Shown here: piece after piece, positions 31,393-43,472 of the stretch | Layout: every line of letters begins with the position of its first letter | Numbering within the stretch: the first letter of the stretch is position 1 | Assembly (NCBI RefSeq): GCF_030445035.2 | Contig: NC_080695.1 | Coordinates: 1,333,531-1,397,530, forward strand | DNA: 64,000 bases | Direction of reading: 5' to 3' | Source: Dasypus novemcinctus | Lineage: Eukaryota; Chordata; Mammalia; Cingulata; Dasypodidae | Notes under the pieces: generated by a model | The model's input: only the letters and a program-made list of their open reading frames with translations | The model's database searches: none | What the model was told of the DNA's origin: nothing | Made by a program: the position numbers and the translations under genes

Positions 31393-32362
31393 TGCTCCCA
31401 GACCCTTGAGAGGACCCCGTGGGCCCGCCCCGCGCCCCGTGCCCCGCGCCGCCCTCCAGGTGCCCGGGCTGGCCTAGCGTAGTCAGAGCTGAGCAGGCGG
31501 GCAGGCCCATGGCTGTGGTCAGCGGCCCAGCGTCCAGCCGCCTCGTGACCAGGGGTGGGGGCCTCGGGGTGACGATGATGCCTGGGGCCCTGGGCTCCTT
31601 CACCCAACACCTGTGGCAAGGGTGCGGCCCTCGCCCTACGCCTGGGGAAACTGAGCCCCGAGCTGCAGGCTCGCTCAGGTCGCCAGCCCCAGGCGCTGGC
31701 TGGGCCCAAAGCCAGCCTGGGCGCGGAGGCGCTGCGCCCCCGCCGAGCACGTGGCCTCGGGTCCCCGCCCTTCCCGGGAGGGCCAGCTGAGTGCCCAGTG
31801 GAGAGCGCCCGAGGCCGCGCGGGGCTGGGTGCAGGGCGGTCCTGAGAGCCCGGCACTGGCCACGCCCTGGGCGCCATGGCACGACTGCCTGCCGGCTCTG
31901 CGGGCGAGGGCGCCCCCTCTCCAGGGCCACCCAAGAGCACTCAGAGCCACCATCTGTGACCTGGGCCCCGCGGTGGGGCGAGGGCGCCCCGGGAGCCTCT
32001 GTCCGCCCCCTGCACTGCCCGCCATGTCCAGCCGTGCCCATCTCAGGCACGCAGGCTGCCCAGGGCCCCGCACACTGGCCCTTGGCCCCAAGCCCCGCTG
32101 AGCTCCTGGGTTAGAGTGGACGGCCCCCCTCAGCCCAGGACGCTGGCCACCCCCCGGGGGCCGTGGGAATTTCCCAGTCCTCACCCCGCAGCCCGTGTCG
32201 TGGCCAGTCCCCTGTCTGCACATTGGAAAGCCCTGGGGGGCACCAGCACCCGGCCCCAGCGACACGCCCTGACCATCGGCCGCAGGGCAGAGCCGGCGGG
32301 GCCCGCGGTGGGCCAGTGGGTCTGATTCCCTGAGCCCTGTGGCCCTCGGCCCGGCCCTGCGG
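31393..32362. other. Intergenic, no gene seen
   Basis: No exon recognised. A MIR-like bit lies at 31640-31685 (GGGGAAACTGAGCCC). Otherwise GC-rich unique DNA. Confidence 0.4.
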
Positions 32363-32792
32363 TCCCGGGTCTTTTTTTTTAAGACTTATTTTTATTTCTT
32401 TCAACCCCCCCACCCCTCGCTTTCCCCCATTGTCTGCTCTATGTCCATTTGCTGTGTGTTCTTCTGTGTCTGCTTGTATCTCATTAGGCGGCTCTGGGAA
32501 CCGATCCTGGGACCTTCCGGAGTGGGAGAGAGGTGCTCATTCTCTTGTGCTACCTCGGCTCCCTGTTCCGCTGCTACATCTTCTTATTGTCTCTCCTCTG
32601 TGCCTCTTGTTGCGTCATCTTGCTGCGCCAGCTCTTTGCGTCGGCCGGCACTCCTGCACCGAGCAGCATTCCCGCGTGGGCGGCACTCCACATGGTCCAG
32701 CCTGCCCTCACCAGGAGGCCCTGGGCATGGAACCCTGGACCTCCCATATGGTAGACGGGAACCAGTTGAGCCACATTCACTTCTCCCGGGTC
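32363..32792 (-). mobile_element. DAS-type dimeric SINE with target-site duplication
   Basis: The minus-strand element begins at 32783 with GAAGTGAATGTGGCTCAACT and GGTCCAGGGTTCCATGCCC. It has a second tRNA-like unit and ends in an A run (T run 32372-32380 on the + strand). It is flanked by an exact 9-base duplication TCCCGGGTC at 32363-32371 and 32784-32792. The intact duplication implies a fairly recent insertion. Confidence 0.9.
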
Positions 32793-32879
32793 CTTTTGAC
32801 TCGCCCCGTCTCTCCTGGGGTGGGGGCAGCCCTGGTCGTTCACCTCAGTCATTCAGGTGAATCCTCTTGATGCTGCGAG

Positions 32880-33006
32880 GAGGGCGCCACCGCTGCCCGG
32901 CCACGGCGCGGAGGCGGAGGGAGGGCGCCACCGCTGCCCGGCCACGGCGCGGAGGCGGAGGGAGGGCGCCACCGCTGCCCGGCCACGGCGCGGAGGCGGA
33001 GGGAGG
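32880..33006. repeat. 41-base repeat, three copies
   Basis: Three virtually identical 41-base units begin with GAGGGCGCCACCGCTGCC at 32880, 32921 and 32962. The lack of divergence suggests a recent tandem duplication or an unstable VNTR. Confidence 0.92.
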
Positions 33007-34425
33007 GCCGGCCGCAGCTCCTCGGCCCGTGGGCGGCAGGGCAGAACTCCGACGGGCGCGGAGCTGCGTGGGTTCCGCAGGGCGCGTCCCGTCCATGCTG
33101 GACGGGGCGGGGCGGCTGGGCCCCCCGAGCGCCCGTGGGCCCTGACCTCCGGCTGAGCAGGCGCGCGGCTCCCCGCACACAGTGGGGCAGGGGCCCATCG
33201 CCCCTTCCTCAGCCAACGCCCCCCCGACCCCACCCTGGCTTGTGGGCACAGGCTCGAGGGGCTCAGAGGGGAAGGGGCCGTGCGCTCCCGGACCCCACCC
33301 CCCAGGGTCTCTGGGGGGACGCAGCCCGCGCTCTACGCACGGGGCATCGCCTCCTCTCCCGCAGCCGCGGCGCCAGCGCCAGGGCCCAAAGCCCGAACCC
33401 TGGCCCCACGCGCTCTGTGGACCCCGCCCCGACACCCCTCTGCCCTCCCCCCCCGACCTCACCCCTGCCGGGCCCTGGCCCCGGGCCCACAGGGGCTGGA
33501 CCTGCCCAGACCCTCCACCGGCTGGACCCTGGGGCACTGCCGGCCTCTGGGGCCATCCGGGACCACCGCGGCTGCCGTGGGAGCCGGGTGGGCGGCCGGC
33601 TGGAGCCTCGGGGGCGGGTGGGCACGGTCACTGCAGCCGCTGGCCTTCGGAGCCGGGCCAGGGCGGAGCGCGTGGGCGGTGCTCAGGGCCCCCGCGGCCT
33701 CCTGCCCACAGGACGGGGTCTGGCCCTGCCCGCCCGGGGGTCTCGCCAGCCCCTCAGCCTGAGCCTGGCTGTCCCCTAGGCAGCACGGGGCTGAACGGCC
33801 ACCCTGCCTGTCCACTCTGCTGGAAGTTTCCAGAAGAGCCCTGGCCTGGGCCTGCCCAAGGCCCGAGTCTGTCCCTCCCAGGTCTCCTGTGGCATGGCCG
33901 CAGTCACTTGGGGGCCCCTCAATTGGGGAGACGCCCCAGGGGCCCCTCAGCCCCTCCCTGCCCTATGACCTCCGTGGTCAAGTGTCCTCAGGGGGCAGTG
34001 CCTGGTGGCGGCGGGTCAGGGACAGAGGGGGGGACCTGCCCCGCGCGGCCCAGCGCTGGCCTCCGGCCGCTGCCAGCTGCCCTCCCCGCCCGGAGCCGAG
34101 AGCAGGGCCCGTGGTCCACGGGTGTCCACGGCGTCCACGGGCAAAGCGCGGCCCCAGCCCAGCACCGCCCAGTCCGGCAGGGGCCGTGGGGGTCCAGCCC
34201 TGGCGCCACCCCTCCCGCAGGGGCTCGCCCGCCGTCCCGCGACGCCAGCCTGCGGCGCGGGAGAGAGCACAGCCTCGCCGGGCCTGGACCCCTCAAGACC
34301 CGGGCACGGCCGAGCGGGGGCACGGGGAGCCGCTCCCGGAGGCCCCGGGTGGGCTCCCTGCTTCCGCTGTCCCCGCCGTCTCAGGGTCTGACCCCGGGGG
34401 CCTCCCCGTGCCCCCTCCGCCTGGG
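33007..34425. other. Intergenic, no gene seen
   Basis: GC-rich, with several stop-free frames of ordinary Pro/Ala/Arg/Gly composition. No domain recognised. Confidence 0.4.
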
Positions 34426-34429
34426 CGCC

Positions 34430-34700
34430 CCTGAGTCGGCGCCCCACACGGGACGCCCAGGGAGCGCGCGAGCCGCCGGGATCCCGCGGCCCCAGAGGAC
34501 CACCCACAGCGCAGCCCCGCCCCGGGCGCCGGCGGACCCCGCCCCGCGCAGGCGCAGCCGCGTCGCTCAGGAGCAGGAGCCAGGCTCGCGCCCGCCGCTG
34601 GGGGGCGCCCGCGCAGTGCGCCTGCGCGCAGAGCCCGGGCCGGGGCGGGCCGCGGCGCCTCCTTCCCGCCTGGCGGGTGCAGTGCACACCGCGGGTGTAG
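34430..34700. promoter_or_regulatory. Orphan CpG island with NRF1 sites
   Basis: CpG-dense block with two NRF1-like motifs, CGCGCAGGCGCA (34545-34556) and TGCGCCTGCGCG (34617-34628), plus GC boxes (CCCCGCCCCG, GGGGCGGG). This looks like a bidirectional CpG-island promoter. No coding exon is evident on either side, so a noncoding transcript is the likelier product. Confidence 0.45.
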
Positions 34701-34914
34701 ACCAGTGTTCAGCGAGACCCAGCGGCCGGAGGGCCCGCGGAGGAGCCGGCGATGGGCACGGGGGTCCGTGCCGCCCCCGCCCGAGGGCCGCCTGCAACCC
34801 TCACCCAGGGCACCCCCAGTCTCCCCCTTTTACAGACGAGGAAATGGGGCACAGAGAGGAGGGGCCAGCGAGCGGGCTGGGGGAGCTCCTGACGGCTGGG
34901 CCCCTGCCGCCTCG

Positions 34915-35738
34915 GCCACCCCCGGGAGGACGGTCCCCGTGGCCACCCCCGGCCGAGGGCAGGCCAGGGAGGACGGACCCCGTGGCCACGGCAGGCCGGG
35001 GAGGATGGTCCCCGTGGCCACCGCCGGCCGAGGGCAGGCTGGGGAGGACGGTCCCCGTGGCCACCGCCGGCCGAGGGCAGGCTGGGAGGACAGTCCCTGT
35101 GGCCACCCCCGGCCGAGGGCAGACCAGGGAGGACGATCCCCGTGGCCACCCCCAGCCGAGGGCAGGCCAGGGAGGACGGTCCCCATGGCCACGGCAGGCC
35201 GGGGAGGACGGTCCCCGTGGCCACCGCCGGCCGAGGGCAGGCCGGGGAGGACGGTCCCCGTGGCCACCGCCGGCCGAGGGCAGGCCGGGGAGGACGGTCC
35301 CCGTGGCCACCGCCGGCCGAGGGCAGGCCTGGGAGGACGGTCCCTGTGGCCACCCCCGGCCGAGGGCAGGCCAGGGAGGACGGTCCCCGTGGCCACCGCC
35401 GGCCGAGGGCAGGCCAGGGAGGACGGTCCCCGTGGCCACGGCAGGCCGGGGAGGACGGTCCCCGTGGCCACCCCCGGCCGAGGGCAGGCCTGGGAGGACG
35501 GTCCCCGTGGCCACGGCAGGCCGGGGAGGACGGTCCCCGTGGCCACCCCCGGCCGAGGGCAGGCCTGGGAGGACGGTCCCCGTGGCCACGGCAGGCCGGG
35601 GAGGACAGTCCCCGTGGCCACCCCCGGCCGAGGGCAGGCCAGGGAGGACGGTCCCCGTGGCCACGGCAGGCTGGGGAGGACGGTCCCCGTGGCCACCCCC
35701 GGCCGAGGGCAGGCCAGGGAGGACGGTCCCGTGGCCAG
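34915..35738. repeat. 43/32-base minisatellite with 75-base higher-order unit
   Basis: Units share GAGGACGGTCCCCGTGGCCA and end in GGGCAGGCC or GGCAGGCC. Two lengths occur, 43 and 32 bases, which differ by the 11-base segment CGCCGGCCGAG. Starts at 35204, 35247, 35290 and 35333 are 43 apart. From 35419 the two alternate as a 75-base dimer, with starts at 35419, 35494, 35569 and 35644. Since 75 is a multiple of three, the array stays open for long frames, which are not genes. Confidence 0.92.
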
Positions 35739-38700
35739 GGCGCCTGCCCGTCCACACTCCGCTGGCCGCCCCACGGCCCAACAGCCGCCTGAGCCCACAC
35801 CCCTGGCAGCTGGCGGCGCCCCTCCCGCGCCCGGGGACGTGCCTGGCCAGACGGCCACACCTGCTGCAGCAGCTGGCCGAAATCCCCAAATCCTGGCAGC
35901 CTGGCGGCGGCCCCGCAGCCCAGGCCAGCGCCCCCGTCGGCCTGTCCTTCGCTGAACTGCCCACCAGGGACCGCGGGCGGGCGGGCGCCCCCCGTGCAAC
36001 GAGGCCAGCGGATGCCAGCAGCCAGGCTCCCCGAGGGCAGCGTGGGACCTGGGCCAGGGTCTGCACACCCGCTTTGCAGCAGGAAGGAGAGGAGACGTTT
36101 GCTGGAGCCTGGCCGCCCCGCTGGGCATGGAGGGGGGCGGCCAGGCAGGCCGCTGGAGGGACCCGGGGCTGCCTGTCGTCCCAGCCTGCGGGGATGGGAC
36201 TCCTAGCTCACTGGCCGGCGTCCAGCCGTGTCTCGCCGGCTCTGCTGTGGGGGTGGCTGCGCTGTGCCCCCGCTCGAGGCTCCGAGAGCACGGCAGCCAC
36301 CCAGGGTCCCTGGCACAGCCCGGTCCTGCCCGCGAGCCCGCCTCACTCGGCCACTGGAGAGGCGCTGCCGCACCTGGCGCTGGGGGCCATGGCCCCATGA
36401 GCAGCGCGGGGGGCAGGGAGCCCCCGGGAGGGGCAGCAGCGGCCGCCCGGGCTCGCCGGCAGCTCCACCGACACCCTCGTTCAAGCACGAAATGCGGGGC
36501 CGTGCCGGGATAGGGGCGGGTGGCTGTGCTCCCCAGAGGGGGCTGCCCGGGGTGCTGGTGAGGAGGGCGTCCGGGAGCTACGGCCCCCCGTCCGTCCCGC
36601 ATGCCCCATCCCATCCGCTGGCCCCCTCCCTCCGCTCCCCTCCGCCCCCCTTCCTGCCCCCCCCAGCTGAGGAGCTGCAGCCACGACGTCACCGATCGCC
36701 GGGCGCGGCCGGCCCTGCTCCGGGCCCCTGGGCCCCCCACCTCCTGCCCAGCTGTTGCCGCGTCTGTCCTCGGGGCCAACAGCTGCACGTCCGGAAGCCC
36801 CCACCCCAGAGCAGGTGGGGCCTCACGGCCAGGCCTGCCCGCCAAGCGGGACCCAGGGGGCCAGCGCCGAGGCCGGCCCCGCGGCGTGGCCGCGCCCCGG
36901 GCTGGACGGGCGCCGAGGACCCGGGCTCGGGAGTGGGGCGCAGGGCAGGGGGGCCCCAGGAGCGCAGAACACCCCGCGGCCCCCCAGCCCCCTTCCTGTC
37001 CAGGGCAGGGGAATTCCTGCCCGCCCGCGCCCGCGGCCCCCTGCACTGGCCCTGCCGTCCCTGTCCCTCCGCGGTCGACCCGCTCCGTGGCCCAGGGACC
37101 GCGGCACGAGCCTGCGGGGCCGCCAGGCCGCTTTGGACGCGTGTCCCCCGGGCTGCGAGCCCCCGTGTGTGGCCCCTGTCCCCCAATCCTAACCTGCCCA
37201 CCCACCTAGTCCCGCCCCCCAGCTTTCCATTGCACCCCCTTCCTGGGCATTTGGGGGTGACAGCAGGAGGTAGCTGGGGGTTCAGCTGAGACCCACTGTG
37301 GGGGCCCCTCCCTCCACCCTGCCTCCTCCTGGCCTCTGCACCCACGCCCCGCCGCCGGCCCCTCGCCGGCCCAGAGGGCCTCCTGAGCCGACGCGCCCCC
37401 CGGGGACCCCCGCCTGCACCGGGCCCCGCGGTCAGCGAGCCCCTCGGAGCACAGGCCCCCCAAGTGGACACGGCCACAGGATGCCCGGGTGGGGGCCGCG
37501 TGGAGGGGCCTGCCTGCCCCTCGTGGCCGGTCCCATGACCATGAGACAGCGGGGGGCAAGCGGGGCACGGCCTGCTCAGCCAGGACTGGACTGCCCCACG
37601 GTGGCCCCCTCCCTGTGACCCCTGACCCAGCTGCCTTCCCTATCCCCCGTCACCCAGGGCAGGTGGCCCTTGTAGGGTGGGGGGCTCAACTACCGGTCTC
37701 GTGCCAGGGGCAGAGGCCCGGTTCAGGGGACAGTGCGCCGGGGTGGCCGGGGGTTGGCTGGCTCCAAGGCAGGGAACCGGCCCCGGGACCCCGCTCCCCG
37801 GCCTATGGGCGCTGAAGCTCAGGGCCAGGGCTTGACCAAGTCCTCGGGGACTGGGGGTGACGGGCCATGGATGGTGGACTGTGAGCGAGGGGCAAACGGG
37901 GGCAAGGCCCTGGGCTGCGGGAAGGGGGTGTCACGCCGAGCGGCCCCCGACACCCACGCCCCCGGGCCCCAGAGCCGAGGGGCTGAGCGCCGGGCAGAGC
38001 CGGGGCTGGTTGAACTGGGGCTGGGGGCTGCTCCCCGGGGCTGTGGTGGGGGCGTGGTCCAGGGAGGCGCCCGTGACGAGCGGACGTCACCCCTAACCGA
38101 GGGGCAGAAGGACGAGCCAGGCTCCCCCCGAAGGCAGCCCCCAACCCGCTCCGCCTGGGGCTGCGCGGGACCCCCCGACTTCCTGGCGCTCCCGGCCGCT
38201 CGCCCCGGCACCCCCGCCTGGCACCCCGCTCGCACGGGCTCCCCCTCCCAGGCCACCGGCCGCCCTGACCCGGGACAGGCAGTGCAGGTGGCGGAGGCCA
38301 CGCCCGGCACCCACAGAGCCCAAGCCCGGGGCCACATGAGGTCCGCTCTGCCCAGGCCGCCCGGTGCCTGACGGCTTTTGTGGGCGCAGGCTCGGGCCAG
38401 CTCTCCCCATCACAGGAACCGGCACCCCAGGAGCGCCCGGGGCGGGGAGGCTCGCTCGACGGCCCCTCCCACCGCTGAGGGCTCCTCGGGCGCCGGCCGC
38501 TGGCTGCGGTCATGCTTGCCCTCGAAGGACCTGGTTCTGCTGTTAAGCCCTCCTCTCGGCGCGACCGCCCCCCCTGGCCCTGCCGCTGTGCCTGCTGCCC
38601 GGGTGGTGGCTGCGCACTCGGGGGCAGCGCCTCAGCCGTGGCACACGTCTGTCCCCGGGGCTCCGGCCACAAGGACGGCCTCCTCTCAGGAGAACCCCCA

Positions 38701-41700
38701 CTCTGTCTGGGGCCTGGTGCTCGCAGAAAGACAGAAAAGAAGAGCGAGCTGCTCCCTGGACATGCCCCCTCTGGTAGGGTCAGCCGTGGCCGCCCCCGGC
38801 AGAGAAGGGGTGAGGCTGGGGGACGGCACTCATTTAGCAAACTCCTAGGGGCGCCCCACGTCCCAGGCAGGGCTACGGGACTGCAGGACGAGTGCCAGCG
38901 TTCTCGGACAGTGAGCGTCAGGAAGGTGCAGGAGGAGGAGCCCGAGGTCCCAAGAGGCCCACACCCGGCCACAGGGCCCATGGCTGGCGGGGGGAAGCTG
39001 GGGGGCCGCTCACTCCCCACCCCCCAATGGGCCATGCCACCCACCTCCAGCACAGGGTGGACGCTGCCACCAGCCTCCCCCACGCTCTGCAGGGCGTCCC
39101 CCCCCACAGCCGAGCGATCCCGGGAGAGCCCCCACCCTCCCTGAGCTGTGTGTCCCTGGGCGAACGCAGCGCCGGGCGTGGACAAGGATGGGGTGGGGGG
39201 CCCTTCCAAACGGGGCCGCAGGGCGAGCCCCGGTGCTGCGAGGGGACGAGGGGACCCCCGGGCCCTTTGGGAGCGGGGCAGGGAGAGATATGTTGGGTCC
39301 CAGCCGAGGACTGCGCCCGAGAGCCCCAGCAGAGGGGACGGGAGGGCCGTCCCGGGCCCCCGCGTGCCCGCCCGCCCAGCGCCGAGCCCGTGCCCTCTCA
39401 GGCCATTCCGCAGCGGCACGGCCAGCTCTGGGCCCCGAGGACGCCGAGCGGGCGGCTGCCCCCCCCCCCGGGCCTCACGGTGCTGGCGCAGCCCACGCGG
39501 CCCTCGGGGCTTTTCAGGGTGAATTGATGTGACCGCGTCCGGCTCTTACAAAGGCGCCCACGGAGCCCCGGCCCTCCCCCAGCCCCCGCGCCGCTCCCCC
39601 GCCTCCGGCCGCCGTGGCCGCCACCTCCCGATGCGCCACGCGGCGGCTGGAAAACCGTCCTCCCAGGAAGCTTCCCCGCGTGGCCCGACGTCTCCCGCGT
39701 CGGCCGCTTCCCCTCCACGGCCGGGCCACGCTCGCGGGCCACAGCCTGTGTCCCTTCCCCTTGGCGGACACGGCTGCCGCCCTCCGGGTGCCGTGAGCAC
39801 CGCCGTGGATGCCCGTGCCTGTGCCCGCTGCGTCGCTGCTTTCGGGGCGGCCGGGCCGGAGCAAGGTTCCGTGCCCACGTCCCCAGGAGGGGCGCCTCGG
39901 CCGGACCCCAACAGAGGCCGGGCAGCGGGCGCTCACGGCCCCTCTCCGGCCCCCTCTGTGCAGGCCCAAGCTGCCGCCCGCAAGCCCCCGTGCCTGGAGG
40001 ACCCCCGGCCCTTCCACGGCGGCACTGGGGGGTCCATCACGGTGTGCCCCCCCCCCGCCCCCTCCTGCTCGGGAGGCCGGCTGCCGCGGCGGCTCCGAGC
40101 ACTGGGCCGGGGCCCCGCTTCCTGGAGGCGGGGTCCCAGCCAGCCCCCACCTGCCTCCCCGGCTCGGGCGACCTCGTCCCAGTTTCCTCCCGCACGTGTG
40201 GAGCGCAGCTGTGGCCGGGGCTCTGGGAGGAAAGCCTCAGCTTCGCGCCGGCCCTGGGGTCCGCCGCCGCCCGGAGCAGCCGGCAGGGAGGGGGCTGGTG
40301 GGGGCTGCGGCGGGGGGCCGCTGCTCACCCCTCACCTGGGGCGGGGGAGGCAGGGCAGGCAGCACCCCAGGGACCCCCCGCTGAGCTCAGGGATCTGCCC
40401 CCACCAGGAGACCCGGGGCCCAGCAGCCTCCAGGGAGGGGCCGAGGGGAGCCCCCAGAGTCAGACCAGACCCCCGCCCCGGCCGGGCCCTCAGGAGACGT
40501 GTCACCGAGCTACCCCCGACACCCACGGCGGCAGCGCCCCGTGGCCCCTGGGCGCCCCTGGTGGGGTCTGGCTCCTCTCTCCGCCAGGCTGGGGCGGGGA
40601 GCGGGGCCCCTCAGTACCCGGCCTGAGCTCGGCTCAGAGATGGAGCTCTGCCCTGGGGGGAAGGAAACGGGGCCCCCACCGGGGGCCACTCGAGGCTCTG
40701 AAGGCCGTGGGGTAAAAGGCAGAAACGGCCGTCGCTGACCAAGTAACACGTGCGAGCTCTTCATGGTTCCTGGGGACAGCGTCAGGCTCGGCTGCAGGCA
40801 GGCGCCCAGCTCTCCCGCCCGACCCTGCTCGGCTCAGCGATTCTGAGCCCCTCTCCCATGCGCCGTGGTTCCTGGGGACAAAAGGCTCGGTGCCTCCTTG
40901 GTCCGGCTGAGGAACGGCTCTGGCTGGCCCTGTGGCCAGGGGGTGGACAGTGATCCCCTGCCCGCGGAGCCCGGCGGCCTGGGAAGAGCGGCCCCCCCTC
41001 TCCAGGGCCCGGGTCCAGGGCTGGAAGAGACTCTGCTAAAAGGCACCTCTCCAGCCCCCGGGAGAAGACGGGGCCCGCGCCGCAGCATTCACGGCCCTCT
41101 CTGCCACCGGGGACACTCAGCGCACGCCGAGAGGGGGAGGCTGCGGGCGGGACGAGGCAGAGGGGAGGGCGGCCACGGGCTCAGGGGCGTGAAGGGGGCC
41201 ACGGGCTCCGGGACACAGTGGTGGCCACGGGCCCCTGGGCCCAGCTGCTGCTCCATGCCGGGTGTCCAGAGACGCCCCGGGAAGCGGCCGCTGGCACCTG
41301 GCTCTCCTCTGGGTCGCCCCAGGCCCGGGCCGGCAGGCCGCTCCCGTCAGGGGTGGGCTGGGGACAGGAAGCGCATGGCCGGGGCGGGGGCCACCTCTCT
41401 GGCCGCGGGAGGGTGCGGCCAGCCTGCTCGCCCGGGGCCGCGCCACCAGGGCAGCCGCCCCACACGCCGGGGCCCTGAGCCCGCGGGGCCCGCCGCCCCC
41501 TCCCGCCCGCCGTGCACAAGGGCCTCTTTGTGCGGCTGTGGGCAGCAGGTGGCTGCCCGGTCCCACACGGAGGCCCTGCCGCCAGCCACGCCAGCGGAGG
41601 AGGGCACCGCGGGGCCCGCGGGGCTGGGGGCGTGGGTGGGCTGGGCCGGGGTCCGGAAGGCGCCCGTTCTCCCGGCTCCAGCCCCACCCTCCCGGAGGGC

Positions 41701-43350
41701 GCCTGGCGAGGTGCCCGCGCCCCACCATGGGCCCCGCGCCAGCGTCCGCCGTGCCCAGGACGCATATGCCAGGGCTGTGAGCGGTGCAGAGCCCGGGGCT
41801 GTGAATGGAGGGCCAGTGTGGGGCAGAGCAGTCCAGGGAGGCTTCCCAGAGGTGGTGAGGGGCAGCCCGGGAAGCCGGGCAGGGCCACGAGAGCGCAGCC
41901 CACGAGCAGGCGTGGCAGGGATGGCCGGGGAGGCCAAGCCTCGGGCCACTCGGCTAACACTGGGCCGAGCGCAGGGCCGGCCACCTCCAGCCCTGGACGA
42001 CATGACGCCCTGTTCCGTGCCTCGATTTCCCCATCCGTAGGTCGGGGCCTGGGGCTGAACCGAATGACCTCAGCACAGCGGGCTGCCGTCCTTCAGCCAC
42101 GGCTCGAGGCCACGTGCGCTCCCGCCGCACCCCGCCGGCCCCCTCCGAGACACCTCCCCAGCCAGCGGGCGAAGCCGGCGGCCCCCTGGCAGCTGGCAGG
42201 GAGGGGGCACAAGGGGGGGCCCTGGCCGGCCGCCCTCTGCGGCCCTGGCTCCCACCCTGCTCCCTGCCGGGGCGCAGGGCCAGCCCGTGTCTTGAGCCCA
42301 GGTGGTCACGTGGGCTGGTGCTGCCCCTGGCGGCCTCGGTCCAGACCCCCCGGCAGGACGCCCCCCGCTCCCCGCCCACCGGCGGGAACACGTGGGGTGC
42401 CAGGGCCCTCCCTGCGGCGGCTTTGGGTGAGGACAGCTGGAGCCAGCCCGGGGCGGGGCGGCCGGGCCAGCTCAGGGTCCAGCCTTGGGCTCTGGCCTCG
42501 GGCCCCTCCTCACCGGCCCGTCAGCCAGAGGGGGCCATGCCGCGGCGCCGGCCCCACCCCGTGCACTCCGGCGGGCGAAGGCCTCCTCTCCCCGGGGCAG
42601 CCACGAGCCGCGGCCAGGGCTTTGGCGCAGTTGCAACTCCGAGGAGGACCTTCTGAGTTAATTCTGGTTTAATGCCCACGACGTGGCAGAAAGACGTGCG
42701 GCCACAGCGTCCCCAGCTGCAGGGTCCGAGTCGACAGGACGCGGCTCCCCACGGAGCGCAGGCGGCTGGCCCCGGGGGGTCCTGCACACAGGAGATCCAC
42801 GGCGGGGACCCCGACCCGGCCTGCGCTGGCCCGGCGGGGGCATCCACACCAGGCCTCGGGGGCCCGATCTCTCCCTCCGCAGGCCCCTGGCACGCATGCC
42901 CCCAAGCCACCTGACCGCCAGGCGGGCACCCCCCAGAGCCCCTGGCCAGCCGCCGCGTGGAAGGGACATGCCTCTCAGGGCCTCCCTTCCCGCTTCTTGG
43001 ACTAGCACCCCCACCGCGCCCTCCCCGGGTCCTGGGCCTGGCGGCTCCAGAAGGGGCCGGGCTCTGCGTACAGGGCAGCCTGGGGGGCCGGCCCCCACCC
43101 GCTCCCGGAAGCCTGGGTGTCAGAGAAGCTGCTTCCAGGAGATTGAGGGCGCTCCCAGCCACGAGACAGCACAGACGCCAAGTCCGACGCCAGGGCCACG
43201 CCTGCGAGAAGAGTAGGTGCAGCTGACCCGAGCTGGACGTGGCCCTGGCCAGTGGAGCCTCTGTGCTCCAGGCTGACCTATGGGCCGCAAGGGGACCTGG
43301 CCGGCTCACCACCGTCCCTCCACATCACCGCTCAGCCGGGCCCCCATCCT
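35739..43350. other. Intergenic, no gene seen
   Basis: Long GC-rich stretch without a recognisable exon. A MIR fragment lies on the + strand at about 42010-42075 (CCTCGATTTCCCCATCCGTA). A C11 run ends at 39469. CGTCA half-sites near 36685 and 38084 are isolated. Confidence 0.4.
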
Positions 43351-43356
43351 CTGTCA

Positions 43357-43472
43357 AGGTGTCCTCCCCAAGTGCTCATAGCTGAGCGTCCTCCCCAAGT
43401 GCTCCTAGATGGACGTTCTCCCCCAGTGCTCGTAGCTGATGGGGTCCTCCCCGAGTGCTCGTAGCTGAGTGT
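43357..43472. repeat. Short tandem repeat, four units
   Basis: Four imperfect units of about 27-30 bases with TCCTCCCCAAGTGCTC and GTAGCTGAG. No function suggested. Confidence 0.8.

Noticed and set aside
34430-34700. First exon of SOX8 or LMF1, the expected next genes
   Set aside because: No HMG-box or LMF1-like peptide is encoded anywhere in the right half. The distance in human suggests they lie outside this window.
33182-36400. Open frame of over 1000 codons on the + strand
   Set aside because: Its second half is the 43/32-base minisatellite, and the first half is low-complexity Pro/Gly/Arg. The 75-base dimer keeps the frame open by chance. No domain or start context.
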